22,922 bases of DNA from Intoshia linei (taxonomy: Eukaryota > Orthonectida > Rhopaluridae). How positions within the stretch are numbered: the stretch's first letter is position 1; each line of letters begins with the position of its first letter. The notes under the pieces are model-generated. The model saw only the letters and a program-made list of their open reading frames with translations, made no database searches and was not told the DNA's origin. The stretch lies in assembly GCA_001642005.1 (NCBI GenBank), contig LWCA01000577.1:1-22922 (forward strand), read 5' to 3'. The position numbers and the translations under genes are program-made. Positions 1 through 9,892 of this stretch are shown one piece after another.

Positions 1-390
1 TTTTACTATATTGAAATATATTAAAAAAAATTTCTATTTATGTTTTTATAATCGCCCCCTAACTGAATTAATCGCCCACTTTGGGAACCCGTGATCTACA
101 TTATGTATTATCCTTATTATTATATAATATATTATATATATGTTATTATGTATTATATTAATATTATTGGAATATTTGGATATAAGATTATTTCACAAAA
201 CGAATAAACCATGGTGGCGCTGTGAAACAGTATAACGGGTGTTGACACATTAATATTGAAGTTTAATAATTAATATATAAATTCGATTACCAATTTTAAA
301 TATATTTCCCCTTCTCTGTTATTACGCTCGGACCACTGTTTTATAATATATACATTGCATTTAGCAAAAGATAATTGAATAAATTTCTAG
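1..390. other. AT-rich non-coding flank / intron upstream of the first exon
   Basis: No coding exon is recognisable here. Positions 107-170 form a simple TA/TTA-rich tract. The stretch ends in a plausible 3' splice site (aaatttctag at 381-390), so the right part is probably the intron before the exon at 391. The rest of that gene lies outside the window or in undetected short exons. Confidence 0.5.
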
Positions 391-953
391 ATATTTTCCG
401 TATAAAATTGTAAACGTAGTTTCATATACAAATATAGAAGCAATAGAAAACGGGATTGAACAAATTTATGAATCCGTAGAGTCGATTTCAACAAACCAAG
501 ACCATATTCGTCAGCAGTCGGATTTTACAAATTCTACAATAATTAATTCACAATCACATGATCAGCATTTGAGTGATGGTTTCGATAAATATATCAAAAT
601 ATTTGGCGTGTTTCCTACAAAATTAACATTTATGATATCTTTAGGTCTTTTAATGTTAAATGGTAAGTACATTTGTTTATTTATTAATACTTGCATGTTG
701 TATTTTCATGTGTGTAGTTGTTTTAAAAATACATTTAGTTTTATGTAATTTTGCAATACTATATTCCTCATTTGATAATCTTAATAAAACAGCAAAATAT
801 ACCACAATCAGTGTTGGATCATTTGGCAGTATAATTTCGATGTTGCTGTTATTTTTAATACCTCAAAATACAACGAAAATCCCATTTAAAGTAATGAAAT
901 TAAATTTCGAAATAAAAAATTTACATAATTGTTTTAAAATCCATTTAATTTAA
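391..953 (+). CDS. 3' exons of a small two-helix membrane protein, possibly apolipoprotein O / MIC26-MIC27-like (partial)
   Basis: Two exons join in phase. The first is 391-662: acceptor aaatttctag, donor AATG|GTAAGT, one base left over. The second is 793-953: acceptor aaaacag, stop TAA at 951-953. The second exon could instead end at a GTAATG donor after 890. The first exon is open for 90 codons and reads an amphipathic, acidic and Ser/Asn-rich helix (NIEAIENGIEQIYESVES), then a hydrophobic segment after FGVFPTKLTFMISLG. The second exon starts AKYTTISVGSFGSIISMLLL, giving a second hydrophobic segment. A helical region followed by a Gly/Ser-containing membrane hairpin is the plan of apolipoprotein O-family MICOS subunits of the mitochondrial inner membrane, which help shape cristae. 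That family call is inference from layout, not from a diagnostic motif. The start codon and N-terminus are not in view. The splice pattern is more certain than the function. Confidence 0.4.
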
Positions 954-1491
954 CGCCATAAGTATCTAGACCAGCAAAAAAATCGATAAAACTTAGATTA
1001 ATAGAACCTAGGTTGACAATTTTGGAATTTTACATATTATCCATTTTTATTTCTTGGTCCCCAGTGTGGGGACTCTCCACTAATATAATATACTTTTTCT
1101 ATACATAGCTTAGTATTGGATTTAAGAAATATGAATACTGTCCATTGCACAGTATACTGTATTATAGTTATATCAATTTAGATACCAATCTGTCCAATAA
1201 TACTATGTTTTTCAATATCAACAAATGTATACATGATGAGTTATTTCCAACTATTAACATGGATATATTACCTCATTTGGGTATTGTGTGGTATTAATAT
1301 ACTAAATTTTAAATAATGTGAATTTAGGAATTGTGATTTACATTACTTATTCTTATAGAAATAGTAAAATAAAAAGTATCTGAGTATATAAAAAAAAATT
1401 AAATTTTAATTCACATAATTGTCAATTATCAATGCCAATAAATGTTTAATTTTTAAAAAATATATAATACAGTAAATGGTAACGTGATGAA
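954..1491. other. Convergent intergenic region with candidate polyadenylation signals
   Basis: No gene is seen. The stretch separates the 3' ends of the left-edge gene (+) and the polymerase gene (-). AATAAA occurs on the + strand at 1368-1373 and 1437-1442. On the - strand ATTAAA lies at 1450-1445, about 42 bases past the polymerase stop codon. A short GC-richer hairpin (GTCCCCAGTGTGGGGAC) sits near 1058-1074. Confidence 0.4.
1445..1450 (-). terminator. Candidate poly(A) signal ATTAAA of the polymerase gamma gene
   Basis: The variant signal ATTAAA is read on the - strand about 42 bases downstream of the TAG/TAA-type stop ending at 1492. The position suits a compact 3' UTR, but in DNA this AT-rich such hexamers are common by chance. 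Confidence 0.25.
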
Positions 1492-4400
1492 TCAGACATG
1501 GACAACTTTTTGGAGAATTTGGTTGATATTGAGTTTTTGTCCAAATGGTACTTTATATTTGTGTTTTAAACCGCTACGATTCGAGATTGTGGTATAATCA
1601 TTGCAAACGTCTTTTCGGATACATTTGTCAATTTCAACAGATGTAAAAAATGAACAATTTATAGGTAAATTATAAATTCCGACTTGATAACAAAACATGG
1701 CTCGAGTAAATAGGTTTGACAATTGAAGCGCTAAACAAGCACGATATATGTCATCGTCTTTAACCATGTAGTACACCTGATCATGAATAGAACAACAAAA
1801 ATGTGCGTCAATTTTTGATTTTGAAATAAAATTACGCATTGAAGTTATCAACAAGTGCAAATAATCTACCGCTGAACTTTGAACGACCCAATTTATTCTT
1901 GATTTCATAAAGAATGTTCCACAATTTTTACTGTCTAATGCTCGGCTAATCATGCTATTCAAAACTGGAGTTCTAGCGTAATGCTTTGATGCAATTTTTT
2001 CTAATGTGTTGAACATTACTGATTCTGATCCATCTTTCCACTCTCCGTTGATTTTTAACCCTAAATACAATATAGTCAGTCTAGAACAGTGCTTCCCAAA
2101 CTTTTCCCACCATGGACCACTTGTCACAAAAAAATCCCCTTAATCTTTAACACGTCACTAAGGTAATATTTATATTTTTTTATCATATATTCCTCCTTAA
2201 ATAAAGTGCCCAGAGAAATACGTACTATCACTTTTAGTTTATTTGGAATAATTTTTATTCGTCATCATGGATAAGTAGTTTTGGCTTTACATTTAACACC
2301 AAATAAACTAAAATTGATAGTACGTATTTTTTCTGGCCACTTTACCTTAAATAGAAAATTTAAAATTTCAATTCAAAACAGTCTTAGAAAGGTGGACAGG
2401 GTTATATGACATTATAATTCGTCTATAAAATTTTTAAGGGCTATTTTTCATTTTAGGTGTGTGGACCACTTTGGAAGCCACTGGTCTAGAATAATTAAGC
2501 ATATATCAATTATAGACGGAAATGTAGCTATTAGTTAAATTTAGGTATTCATGTGGTATTACACTCTAGATCTGGGATTGGAACTGTTATTTTAGCACGG
2601 ATCAATATTTTTGGGTTAAATTTTTTAGTCAACAGTAAATAAAAGGGCATTTTACTTTAATTTTTCTTATTTATTATTTCAATTGATTTTTTTGATGAAT
2701 CTAAGAAAGGGCTTTACTAAGTTAAATATTTTAATCAACAGAAAACTGACTATATAAAATGTATCTAAACTATCAACGGTTCCTAAAATTCAAAAAGGTG
2801 GGAAACGTTAATATAATGGTACGTCTTACTGGTCTGGACAAGAAAATACAAAAAGGGACAATTTTACCTACAGTGCGACATAAGTCTTAGGCACCCTACA
2901 CATTCTCATTAAAAAATACTATAAAGTTAATAAGGCGAATCTTGAACTTGAAATTAAATATCAGACTAATTAAAGAATTATCTCACCAATATATAACCAT
3001 GCTGATGTCATATACTACCTATAAAAAGATACATTTTAATACGGTCTTGAAAAAAATGTCTTAAATCATGAACCAGAAGTATTTAAATTAATTACAATTG
3101 GGTGCTTAAGACTTATGTCGATCACTGTACATTAATATTATATTGTTAAAATATATATATTAAAAAAAGTGTCGATTTTGTCACGACTATTTTATGAACA
3201 AGATCATACCCAGTATATATATTGCCAAATTTTACCAATTTACATTCACAAAATTCTTAGTAATAACAAAATTCTTGTAAATACAAAACAATTTGGGAAC
3301 CATCGGACAAGATAAACTTTGAGATAATTTACCTTTAGTTTTCTTGTATAAATCCATCATTTTATCAGTGATATCATCATTATTATCATTCCAATTTTTA
3401 GCCAAGGTTATTAATAAATTGACATTTGCACCATAAATGCGAGCATAATTAATTTCTTTGGCTTGATTCCTAGTACAATTTAGTAAGTTTGCAGTAACAG
3501 TGTGCACATCTGTAGAGTCATGTTTATTACCATTCAGACACCTCCAAGAAATTGGAGTAGACCCATGTATTTTACTATACTGAGCGTCACCAAACAAAGA
3601 AGCAATCCACAATTCTTGAGAATCCACATCTGCACCAATCAAACTATACCCATCCGGAGGTCGAATCATTGCCTTCAATTCAGATCCCACAATCTTGGTA
3701 TTATTACTAATAGCAGTCAACCAAGTAGATTCTGTAGCACGTCTTGTCACAGTACCACTAGAAACAATTCGTGGTAAAATGAAAGCTTCATTGTTTTTGA
3801 CATTTGAATTTTTATTGCAATTTTGACCCTTAATTTCAATTTCTTTCAACTCTTTGTCAAAATTATTGTAAAAAATTTGGGATTGTATTCGATCCTTATT
3901 ATTATTCCAATAAGAATTTTCACCGGATGCTTTACAAATATTCAAAAGTTGAGATTGATATTTTAAACTTGTTAAAATGTTTGACGAGATGGAGGTAATG
4001 AAACATTTTGATAATGGGTTTCCAACATTGTTATAATCGCCTCCAGAATGAGGTAAACGATAAAATGAAAATTCTGGTAAATTGGGTAAAGAAATTGGAC
4101 TTTTGGAATGAGAAATATTTGCTGTAATTAGTTTTTTCATGTTTATATATAACTGTTCATTTTGAAATTCACTCTGATAATCATTTATGGGGACTAAATA
4201 ACCCCACCCATTACCTCGAGTGTAATAAAGAGGAAATCCTTTCCACGACAGTCTCAATAGGGATTGAATGGTGCGCTTTAATAAAGAAATGTCAGTGGCA
4301 ATAGGTTCAACACCAATTCCAACCATTTTTCTATTGCTACATAATTTGAGATACCACTTGGGGTATTCTTTTATAATGTATTTGGTTTCGATATTATCCT

Positions 4401-5889
4401 TTTTTTGTGTAAAAACTTGGCAATTTTCTTGGTCTGTGTACACAATTTTTAACGGTTTTTGAGTCCAATCTAACCACCAAACAAATGGATCAGACATGGC
4501 TTCATCATGAGTCAACACTTTTTCAGATTCGACGACACTTTGTAATGTTTCATCAATCATAGCATTAATTTTACAAGACGATTCGTTACTGGAATCTATA
4601 TACAATTTCCATTGGTCAGTTTTAATTGGTAATTTACATTTGTTCATTTCCAACATACCAGCCAAAGTAACGGGATGTGGAAACCTGTGTAAATACAGTG
4701 GCCATAATTTCTTAAAAATTTTAAATAGGGCTAAAACGTCATTGCAACAATAATTTACTAGACTATGAAAGTTTTCAGCTACATTGTCCAAATTTCCCTT
4801 GATAAAAATATTTCGATATTGATCCTTTTCTAAAAGCGTCGATTCATTATAAAAAAATTTTTCCAATTCAAACAAACTATACATGCACGTTTTGTCCACC
4901 CAATAGTGGTTGTATGACTTAGGTTGACTTTTTTCGGATTTAAAAGATTTAAACATGTTTCTCTGTTCAGATGTCATTCCTTGAATAGCAATCGCCATTG
5001 ACATTGTATCTAAATAATCCAATTTCGATGAACGCATGGAATATTCATCCTTGACAAAGGTACGATCAAAACAAATGTGGTGTCCTATAACGACTTTATT
5101 ACTTTGATTTATATTGATGGGAATGAGGTTATTTGGGTCATAGATTGGATCGTATTCCTTTGACGTACAGTTAATCACGTTTTGAGTGCTATTTGAGTTT
5201 ATAATCTTCATTTTGTCGGATAATGTCTGTGAACACCACGAATAAAAATACTTGCTTGTCATACAAACAGCTATCACTGGGCAAGTTGGTTCTTTTACTA
5301 CAACTTCGGTATCAAAAAATAAAATGTTTTCTTCGATTCCTAAAACACTAGTCGTTGAACCATCTTTGTTATATCTAGTCCACCCAGATTTAAATTCCCA
5401 GTTTTTTTCTTCTGGTTTATAAGGTAATTCATTTTTTATAAGCATATTTTCAATTTCGTTGACTACATCTTTGACACAATCATTTCCAATATTTTTAAAG
5501 TGTTCATATATATTTTCACCCTCCAATTTCGGCATCTGCAATTTTTCAAATGCAATATTGTCAAGTTTGATTGGGCTTTCTGGAATTTCCATTTTTTCTT
5601 GTTTATAATTTGATAAATTGCATTTTACATCATCTACAGACAAAATATCTTTAGTTTTTGAATCGTTGTTTGTGTATTTTATACTTATTCCATGATTAGC
5701 TAAATCCTTTTTGATTTTATCTACATTTTGTTTTGTTGTTTTTTTTCCTTTAAATATTATATCTTGTATAATTTTTGGTATTAGTTCTACTCCTAATTCA
5801 TTTACATTTTTTTTACAATTTTCTGCACTTATTTTACTGCAATTTTGTCTTGTCAAATTTGCTAAGTTTATCCATTTTAAAAATTTCAT
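1492..5889 (-). CDS. POLG: Mitochondrial DNA polymerase gamma, catalytic subunit (family A)
   Basis: This enzyme replicates and proofreads mtDNA in the mitochondrial matrix. Exon 1 is 5889-3333 and exon 2 is 2060-1492, giving about 1041 aa. The start is supported by an in-frame TAA just upstream. The donor reads AAG|GTAAAT, the acceptor TTGTATTTAG|G, and the phase is kept (G|GG). The basic, Asn-rich N-terminus suits matrix import. Exonuclease motifs are FFDTEV (D193, E195), GHHICFD (D275) and YCCND (D384), followed by FPHPVTLAGMLEM, a signature of this family. The spacer contains GWGYLVP (562-567) and FYRLPH near 610. Polymerase motif A is GADVDSQELW (D754). Motif B is R807...K811...NYARIYG, with Y815 and Y819. 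WVVQSSAVDYLH lies near 910-921, and motif C is SIHDQV (D946). Oddities are Ala816 where family A enzymes have Gly, HDQ instead of HDE, and about 50 residues missing after TKG (853). The frame is open throughout, so it looks functional. Confidence 0.95.
2087..2483. mobile_element. hAT-type MITE (397 bp) in the polymerase gamma intron
   Basis: The terminal inverted repeats are CAGTGCTTCCCAAACTTT on the left and, read from the other end, CAGTGGCTTCCAAAGTGG. Both flanks carry a perfect 8-bp target duplication GTCTAGAA (2079-2086 and 2484-2491). It matches the nTCTAGAn preference of hAT transposases. There is no coding capacity. The left end lies only 26 bases from the 3' splice site of polymerase exon 2. 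Confidence 0.93.
2203..2344. mobile_element. Palindromic MITE (142 bp) nested in the hAT MITE
   Basis: Two arms of about 45 bp (2203-2246 and 2299-2344) are near-perfect inverted repeats. They start AAAGTG(C/G)CCAGA and include TACGTACTATCA and TTTAGTTTATTTGG. CCTTAAAT occurs directly outside both ends (2195-2202 and 2345-2352), as expected of a target duplication. The family is uncertain: an 8-bp duplication suggests hAT, but a TTAA target as in piggyBac could also be read. Confidence 0.8.
2492..2870. other. Intron sequence without recognisable content
   Basis: This part of the polymerase gamma intron was read on the - strand for a missing fingers-domain exon. The candidate acceptors (for example ttttgaattttag near 2780) lead to short reading frames with no resemblance to the expected segment. 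I see nothing else here. Confidence 0.5.
2871..3127. mobile_element. Tc1/mariner-type MITE (257 bp) in the polymerase gamma intron
   Basis: The left end reads CAGTGCGACATAAGTCTTAG. The right end, reverse-complemented, reads CAGTGATCGACATAAGTCTT and then AAGCACCC, so the terminal repeats are about 28 bp with small differences. TA flanks both ends (2869-2870 and 3128-3129). CAGT termini at a TA dinucleotide are typical of the Tc1/mariner superfamily. No transposase frame is present. Confidence 0.85.
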
Positions 5890-6478
5890 AAAATATTAAC
5901 TAACGATAATATATTTTCATATCAATGTTTGAATATAATGTCTTAGAATTGGTTTATGATTAATATTACAGTAGTGAATTATTTCTATTTTCTGTTTTTT
6001 ATCAGTTGTTAGTAGTTTAAGGTCAATATCTGAAGTTAGCATATCTAGAGACATCTTCCATAGAGCTCGAAAAAATTTTAGTAAAATGGAAGCACCATTT
6101 TTCCAAATTCAGGTTTTAAAACATTTTATTTTTAAATATCTAACTATTTTAGTGTCTAAATTTAAAATTTCAAGCCCAGTCACATGGAGAGGTGACTAGA
6201 GACACTTCGAGATTTTAAGGAGCCTATTTTTCATTTTGATAAGGGGCTTGAGACTGGTAAGTTCGGCTCTTTCATTTTTTCAGTGGTCAGTGTTTACTGA
6301 ATTATCTACGAAAATAAAAAATGTACACAAAGAAACACGTCACATGTTTACATTTATAAGTAATCCATTATTTTTTTATTCTAAATGTGAACAATTTTAA
6401 ATTTTGATAAAAAAGATTTACTCTGAAATCACAATTTCCAAATTTACAGACAAATTAACATATTTCAACTGTTTAATA
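5890..6478. other. Upstream region of polymerase gamma with a degenerate repeat
   Basis: This should contain the polymerase promoter, but no motif stands out. At 6212-6235 the text GATTTTAAGGAGCCTATTTT continues as in the right end of the hAT MITE (near 2434-2455). CTAGAGACA recurs at 6045 and 6196. This looks like an eroded relative of that MITE without clear ends. Confidence 0.4.
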
Positions 6479-7219
6479 CAAGGATGGGCAACTTTATATG
6501 ATGGCGGGTTGAATTGTAATTTCAAATGGTTGGGTGGGCCGGAAAAAAAAATTTAAGAATTTTAAAATTTTTTTTTGTTTGAATATATTTATTTTTTATT
6601 TTTGTGATTATGCTTTTAAATTTTTAACATTGAAATCTTGTCTATGTACATTGTACAATTCTATAGATGTTGATGATAGTAGTAAAACAAATGTCCATCA
6701 GTCAGATTAGTTCTTAAATTATTTTTTATATATTTTATTTTAGAGGCTAATGTAGTTCGCAACTACTTTTTAAAAAATGGTAATCTGGTATTTTGATCAT
6801 GAAAATGCACTTTTTTGAGGTTGCCATTTATGATAATGCTTATGATTTTAATGACTATCCAGAATTTATGTTTCATTAAATTTTTGGTCAGATTTGGACT
6901 GATTTTATTTTTAAAAAAAAGAGAAAATGAGGTTTTTGACCTTGAAGGATTCAAATTCAGAAACTGAAAAATAGATATGAGCATTCCTGAGAAAAATTAT
7001 ATTAGAAATTGGGTGTTTAAATTCAAACACTGTCAATTTTTAAATATACAGTAATACACAAAGATTCAATTTTATATAAGTAAAAGATTAAATATAAAAC
7101 TTTAATATTGTAATATTTTATAATTGTAATTATAATTTAAATTTAAAAAAAATTTTTATAACAAAAATTATTGCGGGTCGGATCTCAACAGCTCGCGGGT
7201 TGTATGTTGCGTATCCCTG
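6479..7219. mobile_element. Non-autonomous hAT element (741 bp)
   Basis: The left end is CAAGGATGGGCAACTTTATA. The right end, reverse-complemented, is CAGGGATACGCAACATACAA followed by CCCGCGAGC. These are the CAGGGATGGGCAAC-type termini common in insect and vertebrate hAT families. The flanks GTTTAATA (6471-6478) and GTTTACGA (7220-7227) match at 6 of 8 bases and are probably an aged target duplication. GC-rich subterminal blocks (gggtgggccgg, gcgggtcgga) stand out from the AT-rich interior, which holds no convincing transposase frame. Confidence 0.8.
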
Positions 7220-7882
7220 GTTTACGATATCCTGAGTTTTTTTATGAATAAATTTCATTCAACATTTATATTTTTCAAAATGTTTAATTATACAACAGAG
7301 TTGAGCAAAACGTTTGTACAACAAGAAATATTACAGCATTTAAAATTCAAAGGAATAATAACTTGGGCAATTTTTGAAAATGATGTTACTGTTATCAAGC
7401 AATCATTCATATACGGCATTTCTTTTTTGCAATAATCACAAATTGTTATTCTAAAAAATTATTATTGATAATGGTACGTATTTTTTCTGGCCACTTTAAA
7501 TTATATCCATATATATTACTTTAAACATAGTTATTAATATTAAAAAAATGGCAAAATGCTATTTTCAAAGGTGAACTGAATGAAATCTACGCGATCAATT
7601 TTTATAATATTTGATTTTTCTATGTAACATTATATGCTCTATCGTTTAGTCACAATTAAAATCATCGATAATTTTGACCTTCGAACAGTGTTATTTACAA
7701 GTTATATCAAGTTCCAACTCCGGTCAACTAGAGAGAATAATGTATTGGAAATTACCTAAATTTTACTAGTGAATTTAATTGTTTTGTTTTATTTTCTTGG
7801 CGTAATAGATTTAGTGCACACAAATAACGCAATTTCTAATAAAATAATATATTATACATTTATATAATTACATAATTGTATA
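7220..7882. other. Intergenic stretch with one repeat fragment
   Basis: No gene is supported. The open frame at 7244-7435 has no recognisable domain, coding bias or splice support. The only recognisable piece is the repeat end at 7473-7498, listed separately. Confidence 0.4.
7473..7498 (+). repeat. Solo end of the palindromic MITE
   Basis: GGTACGTATTTTTTCTGGCC and the following ACTTTA copy the right arm of the element at 2203-2344. No opposite arm is found upstream, so this is a truncated copy or a solo end. Confidence 0.7.
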
Positions 7883-8211
7883 CAGTCAGACTCGTCAATA
7901 ATAAACGTTAAATGTCGGATTTTTGGCACATTCATTATTAAAAAATTTGGTGATTTAATGAATATTTTAAGAAATATCTGAACAATCAAGTTTATTTTAT
8001 CATAATATACGTAATCAAGTCTAATTCGTCAATAATTAACGGCAAACTTCATGCGATGGACACATTCATTAATTATTTCGGGGATTTAATCAACATTTCG
8101 AATTAAAGGGATACCTTTTTAAAAACTGTACCAATTTATGAACCAAAAATTGTAGATTTGTAAGAAAGCTAATGTTTTAAAAAACGTGCATATCTATTAT
8201 ATCCGATAGAC

Positions 8212-8418
8212 CAGTGATTCACACCGTAGTCCATAATTAACAAAATTATTTTATAAAGGTTTAAAAATTTACTTAAGAATGCTAATATAAATTCATATAT
8301 CTTTTAACATGAAATGTCATCCGCCAACCGGGCATATGAAAAATGTTTATTTATGGAGGTCTATAGATTTTTTTAAATAAAATATTGTTTACAGCGAAAA
8401 AAAGATTGAGAAACACTG
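8212..8418. mobile_element. hAT-type MITE (207 bp) nested in the Tigger element
   Basis: The ends are CAGTGATTCACACCGTAGTC on the left and, reverse-complemented, CAGTGTTTCTCAATCTTTTT on the right. The flanks CGATAGAC (8204-8211) and CAATAGAC (8419-8426) match at 7 of 8 bases. It lies wholly inside the Tigger element, so it arrived later. It has no coding content. Confidence 0.85.
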
Positions 8419-8511
8419 CAATAGACTAATAAAAAGGTTATTTATAAACTTATTTTTGACAATATGCAACTGACAAAGTATAAAAAAATTTTATTTAATA
8501 TACAGGTATAA

Positions 8512-9565
8512 CTATTGTCTTTTCATGTAATCTAATATGCAGCATCTTTTCTTTCTTTCCTTATCTACAATTTTTTTTAATTCATATATTTGTTCAATTT
8601 TATGTGGGATATTTTGAATAAAAAAAGATTCAATAGTTTCAAGAGTGCAAAATGCATTCAGAAATGTAAGCGGTATATTAGATAAAATATTATTATTTTC
8701 ATTTGGCAAAGAAATAATGTTTTCCTTTATATCTTCATGTGATTCGTCTGGACTTATGATATCAGAAATATCGTTTAATTCAATATCATATGGAATATAA
8801 TCGATGTCAATTGAAGGCTCATTAATATTAAATAGTCCATCATACTCCTGCATTGATAATTCTATCGCTTTTTTATAACAATTAGATATTACTTCTGGTG
8901 ATATGGATTTTCACACTTCAATGATAAGTAAAACAGCGTCATAAAGTTTAATTTCTTTGAGACACTCTAAAAAATAAGTGTCATTATTATTTGATCGAAT
9001 TGAGATTTTTGTATTCAATAATTTCCTATAGTGACTTTTAAAAGCACCTAATATACCTTGGTCGAGAGGTTGCATTCTAGATGTTACATTTGATGGGGAA
9101 AAAATAAATCTCAATGTTATAATATTTACAGTGCTTAGGGTGTACAGGGGCATTGTCAAGTGGCAGAAGTATTTTTCTATTTTCCTCTTTCATTTTTAAA
9201 TTAAATTTATGTAACCACTGCTCAAAAACATTTATGGACATCCAGGCTTTGGTATTATTTTTATAATCTAATTTCAATTTGTACTGTGCTCTAAAGCTTA
9301 ATATGAATTCATCGCCAACTAACTTTGATTCACCGCAGATAATTTTGGATGTAATGTTATGCCTTTTTTTAAAAGATAAGACATATCCATTTAAAGCAAC
9401 AAAATCTTTAATTTTATAGTTTTCTGCCATCTCCAAAGCTCTTTTTTTAAGGTTTTCATCTTGAATTGTGAAATATTTACTTGTTTTAACATTAAACCAT
9501 TCAAATAATTCGGCGTCAAATATCTTTGTTTTGTAATTAGTAATTTTTAATTTGCTTCTTTTCAT
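8512..9565 (-). pseudogene. Tigger/pogo (CENP-B HTH + DDE_1) transposase pseudogene
   Basis: In an intact element this enzyme would excise and reinsert the transposon at TA sites. The frame starts at 9565. It first encodes a CENP-B type helix-turn-helix (FDAELFEWFNVKTSKYF ... IKDFVALNGYVLSFKKRHNI). It continues at once with the late part of the DDE domain (NTKAWMSINVFEQWL, then LPLDNAPVH). The segment that normally holds the first catalytic Asp (NADETG) is missing, a deletion of roughly 100 residues. A one-base frameshift follows in the A/T run at about 9099-9104. Reading resumes as TSRMQPLDQGILGAFKSHYR. A TGA at about 8911 replaces the usual Trp before KSISPEVISNCYKKA. The acidic tail ends at 8512. 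Three separate lesions make it inactive. Confidence 0.92.
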
Positions 9566-9614
9566 GTTGATGTGTATACAATTTTTAGTGATTTTATGAT
9601 ATTATTATTTCGGC

Positions 9615-9650
9615 TTGTCAGTCTTTTTTATAAACCAAAAAGACTGACAA
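9615..9650. repeat. Perfect hairpin upstream of the Tigger transposase
   Basis: The 14-bp arms TTGTCAGTCTTTTT and AAAAAGACTGACAA are separated by 8 bases. The hairpin lies about 50 bases before the transposase start, inside the element. It may be a binding site or a structural element, but this is unknown. Confidence 0.75.
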
Positions 9651-9892
9651 TTCATACCTAATAAAAAGTAATTACGTGACATATTTCAAAACTGTTAACA
9701 TTCCATTTAGTTAATAAATTTTTACATACCTTGGTCCCCTCTGTTAACAAATAAATATTTTTATTTTTTTCAGATTCATTATTAAAAAATCACGATAAGT
9801 AATGAATGTATAAGAAATTTACTATAGAAGGGATGAATTTTGACCAAAACTCGTTCATTATTTACGGTATTCATTATTGACGAGTTAGACTG

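Larger units (their letters stand above)
7883..9892 (-). mobile_element. Decayed Tigger/pogo-family DNA transposon (2.0 kb)
   Basis: The terminal repeats are CAGTCAGACTCGTCAATAAT on the left and, reverse-complemented, CAGTCTAACTCGTCAATAAT on the right. TA flanks both ends (7881-7882 and 9893-9894), as in Tigger and pogo elements. Inside, on the - strand, is a broken CENP-B/jerky-like transposase. The left end is duplicated: about 85 bp at 7883-7970 recur in diverged form at about 8013-8100. A 207-bp hAT MITE is inserted at 8212-8418, between this duplicated end and the transposase stop. Confidence 0.92.

Noticed and set aside
391-662. Reading the left-edge exon as the coiled coil and membrane anchor of a p24/TMED cargo receptor
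   Set aside because: The next exon adds a second hydrophobic segment in phase, which p24 proteins lack, and their conserved RES/NSRV-type positions are absent.
2492-2870. Possible extra polymerase exon after an acceptor near 2780
   Set aside because: The in-phase reading is short and hydrophobic, and does not resemble the expected fingers segment of polymerase gamma.
3502-3777. Open frame on the + strand inside the polymerase gene
   Set aside because: It is antisense to the well-supported polymerase exon 1 and has no domain of its own. The same applies to the frames at 4268-4462 and 5711-5899.
6763-6984. Open frame on the - strand within the 741-bp hAT element
   Set aside because: It shows no transposase motif and low-complexity composition; it is a chance frame in AT-rich transposon DNA.
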